The position numbers and the translations under genes were made by a program. A stretch of DNA of 25,901 bases from CAYMUR01 sp964393615 (GTDB taxonomy: Bacteria > Planctomycetota > Planctomycetia > Pirellulales > Pirellulaceae). Shown piece after piece: positions 25,731 through 25,901 of this stretch. Position 1 is the stretch's first letter, and each line of letters opens with the position of its first letter. The notes under the pieces were generated by a model, which did not search any database, was not told where the DNA came from, and saw only the letters and a list, made by a program, of their open reading frames with translations. The DNA lies in contig CAYMUR010000074.1 in NCBI GenBank assembly GCA_964393615.1, forward strand, positions 1 to 25,901. Reading direction: 5' to 3'.

Positions 25731-25901
25731 TAGCTTCTCCTTTTGGTGGTGTAATTTTCTATAACTACTGATGATTCTTTCACGCTCTCTTGCCCAATGA
25801 TTTCACTAAATTCTCCTTATCTCGACAAGAACTAACCACAAAAAAACCACTGTCGCCCAGTGCAAGCGCCCAGACCGTCATGCCACCAACTTGGGCCACA
25901 A

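Overview
The window looks like a piece of a planctomycete genome (Pirellulales-like), assembled from shotgun data. The evidence is the set of families rather than any single marker gene. It contains DUF1552 and DUF1501 proteins with twin-arginine signals, a Pirellula/Verrucomicrobium-type heme-binding C-terminus, an SHD1-thioredoxin fusion, several PEP-CTERM proteins, and a ~3000-residue secreted protein with an LEPR-type N-terminus and a dockerin C-terminus. No rRNA, tRNA, CRISPR array, insertion sequence or phage gene was seen. A run of ten Ns at 25618-25627 shows an unresolved scaffold join.

Layout. Positions 1-229 are the C-terminus of a DUF1552 protein. A secreted alpha/beta hydrolase (390-1424) and an FMN-dependent alpha-hydroxy-acid oxidase (1770-2927) follow on the + strand. 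Next is about 1 kb with a decayed hydrolase-like remnant on the minus strand, then a small PEP-CTERM protein (3910-4653) with a strong hairpin after it. An EamA-type transporter lies on the minus strand (5057-5926). The minus strand then carries one giant gene (6345-15326): lamin-tail, jelly-roll, three LamG domains, CotH kinase, chitobiase-like, lectin-like repeats, P-domain and dockerin. Divergent from it are an SHD1-thioredoxin protein (15685-16812) and a 1034-residue sugar-dehydrogenase-like protein with three CXXCH heme sites (17031-20135). A DUF1501 protein (20359-21708) and a four-helix membrane protein (21916-22452) lie on the minus strand. The right end is a cluster of related PEP-CTERM genes: a broken one on + (22735-24019), an intact one on - (24044-25456), and a third on - (25517-25730) whose middle is lost in the assembly gap.

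How the genes may work together (inference). Almost every product is predicted to be exported, so the window reads as a cell-surface and periplasm region. The triheme dehydrogenase could pass electrons from sugar oxidation to the respiratory chain, and the adjacent thioredoxin-like protein could act on periplasmic thiols. The giant protein has the parts of a large adhesive or glycan-binding scaffold with an embedded kinase-fold domain. The PEP-CTERM proteins would need an exosortase encoded elsewhere. The points most worth following are the nested LamG insertions and CotH domain of the giant protein, the unusual three-part dehydrogenase, and the PEP-CTERM cluster, where two of three copies look damaged, at least partly by assembly.
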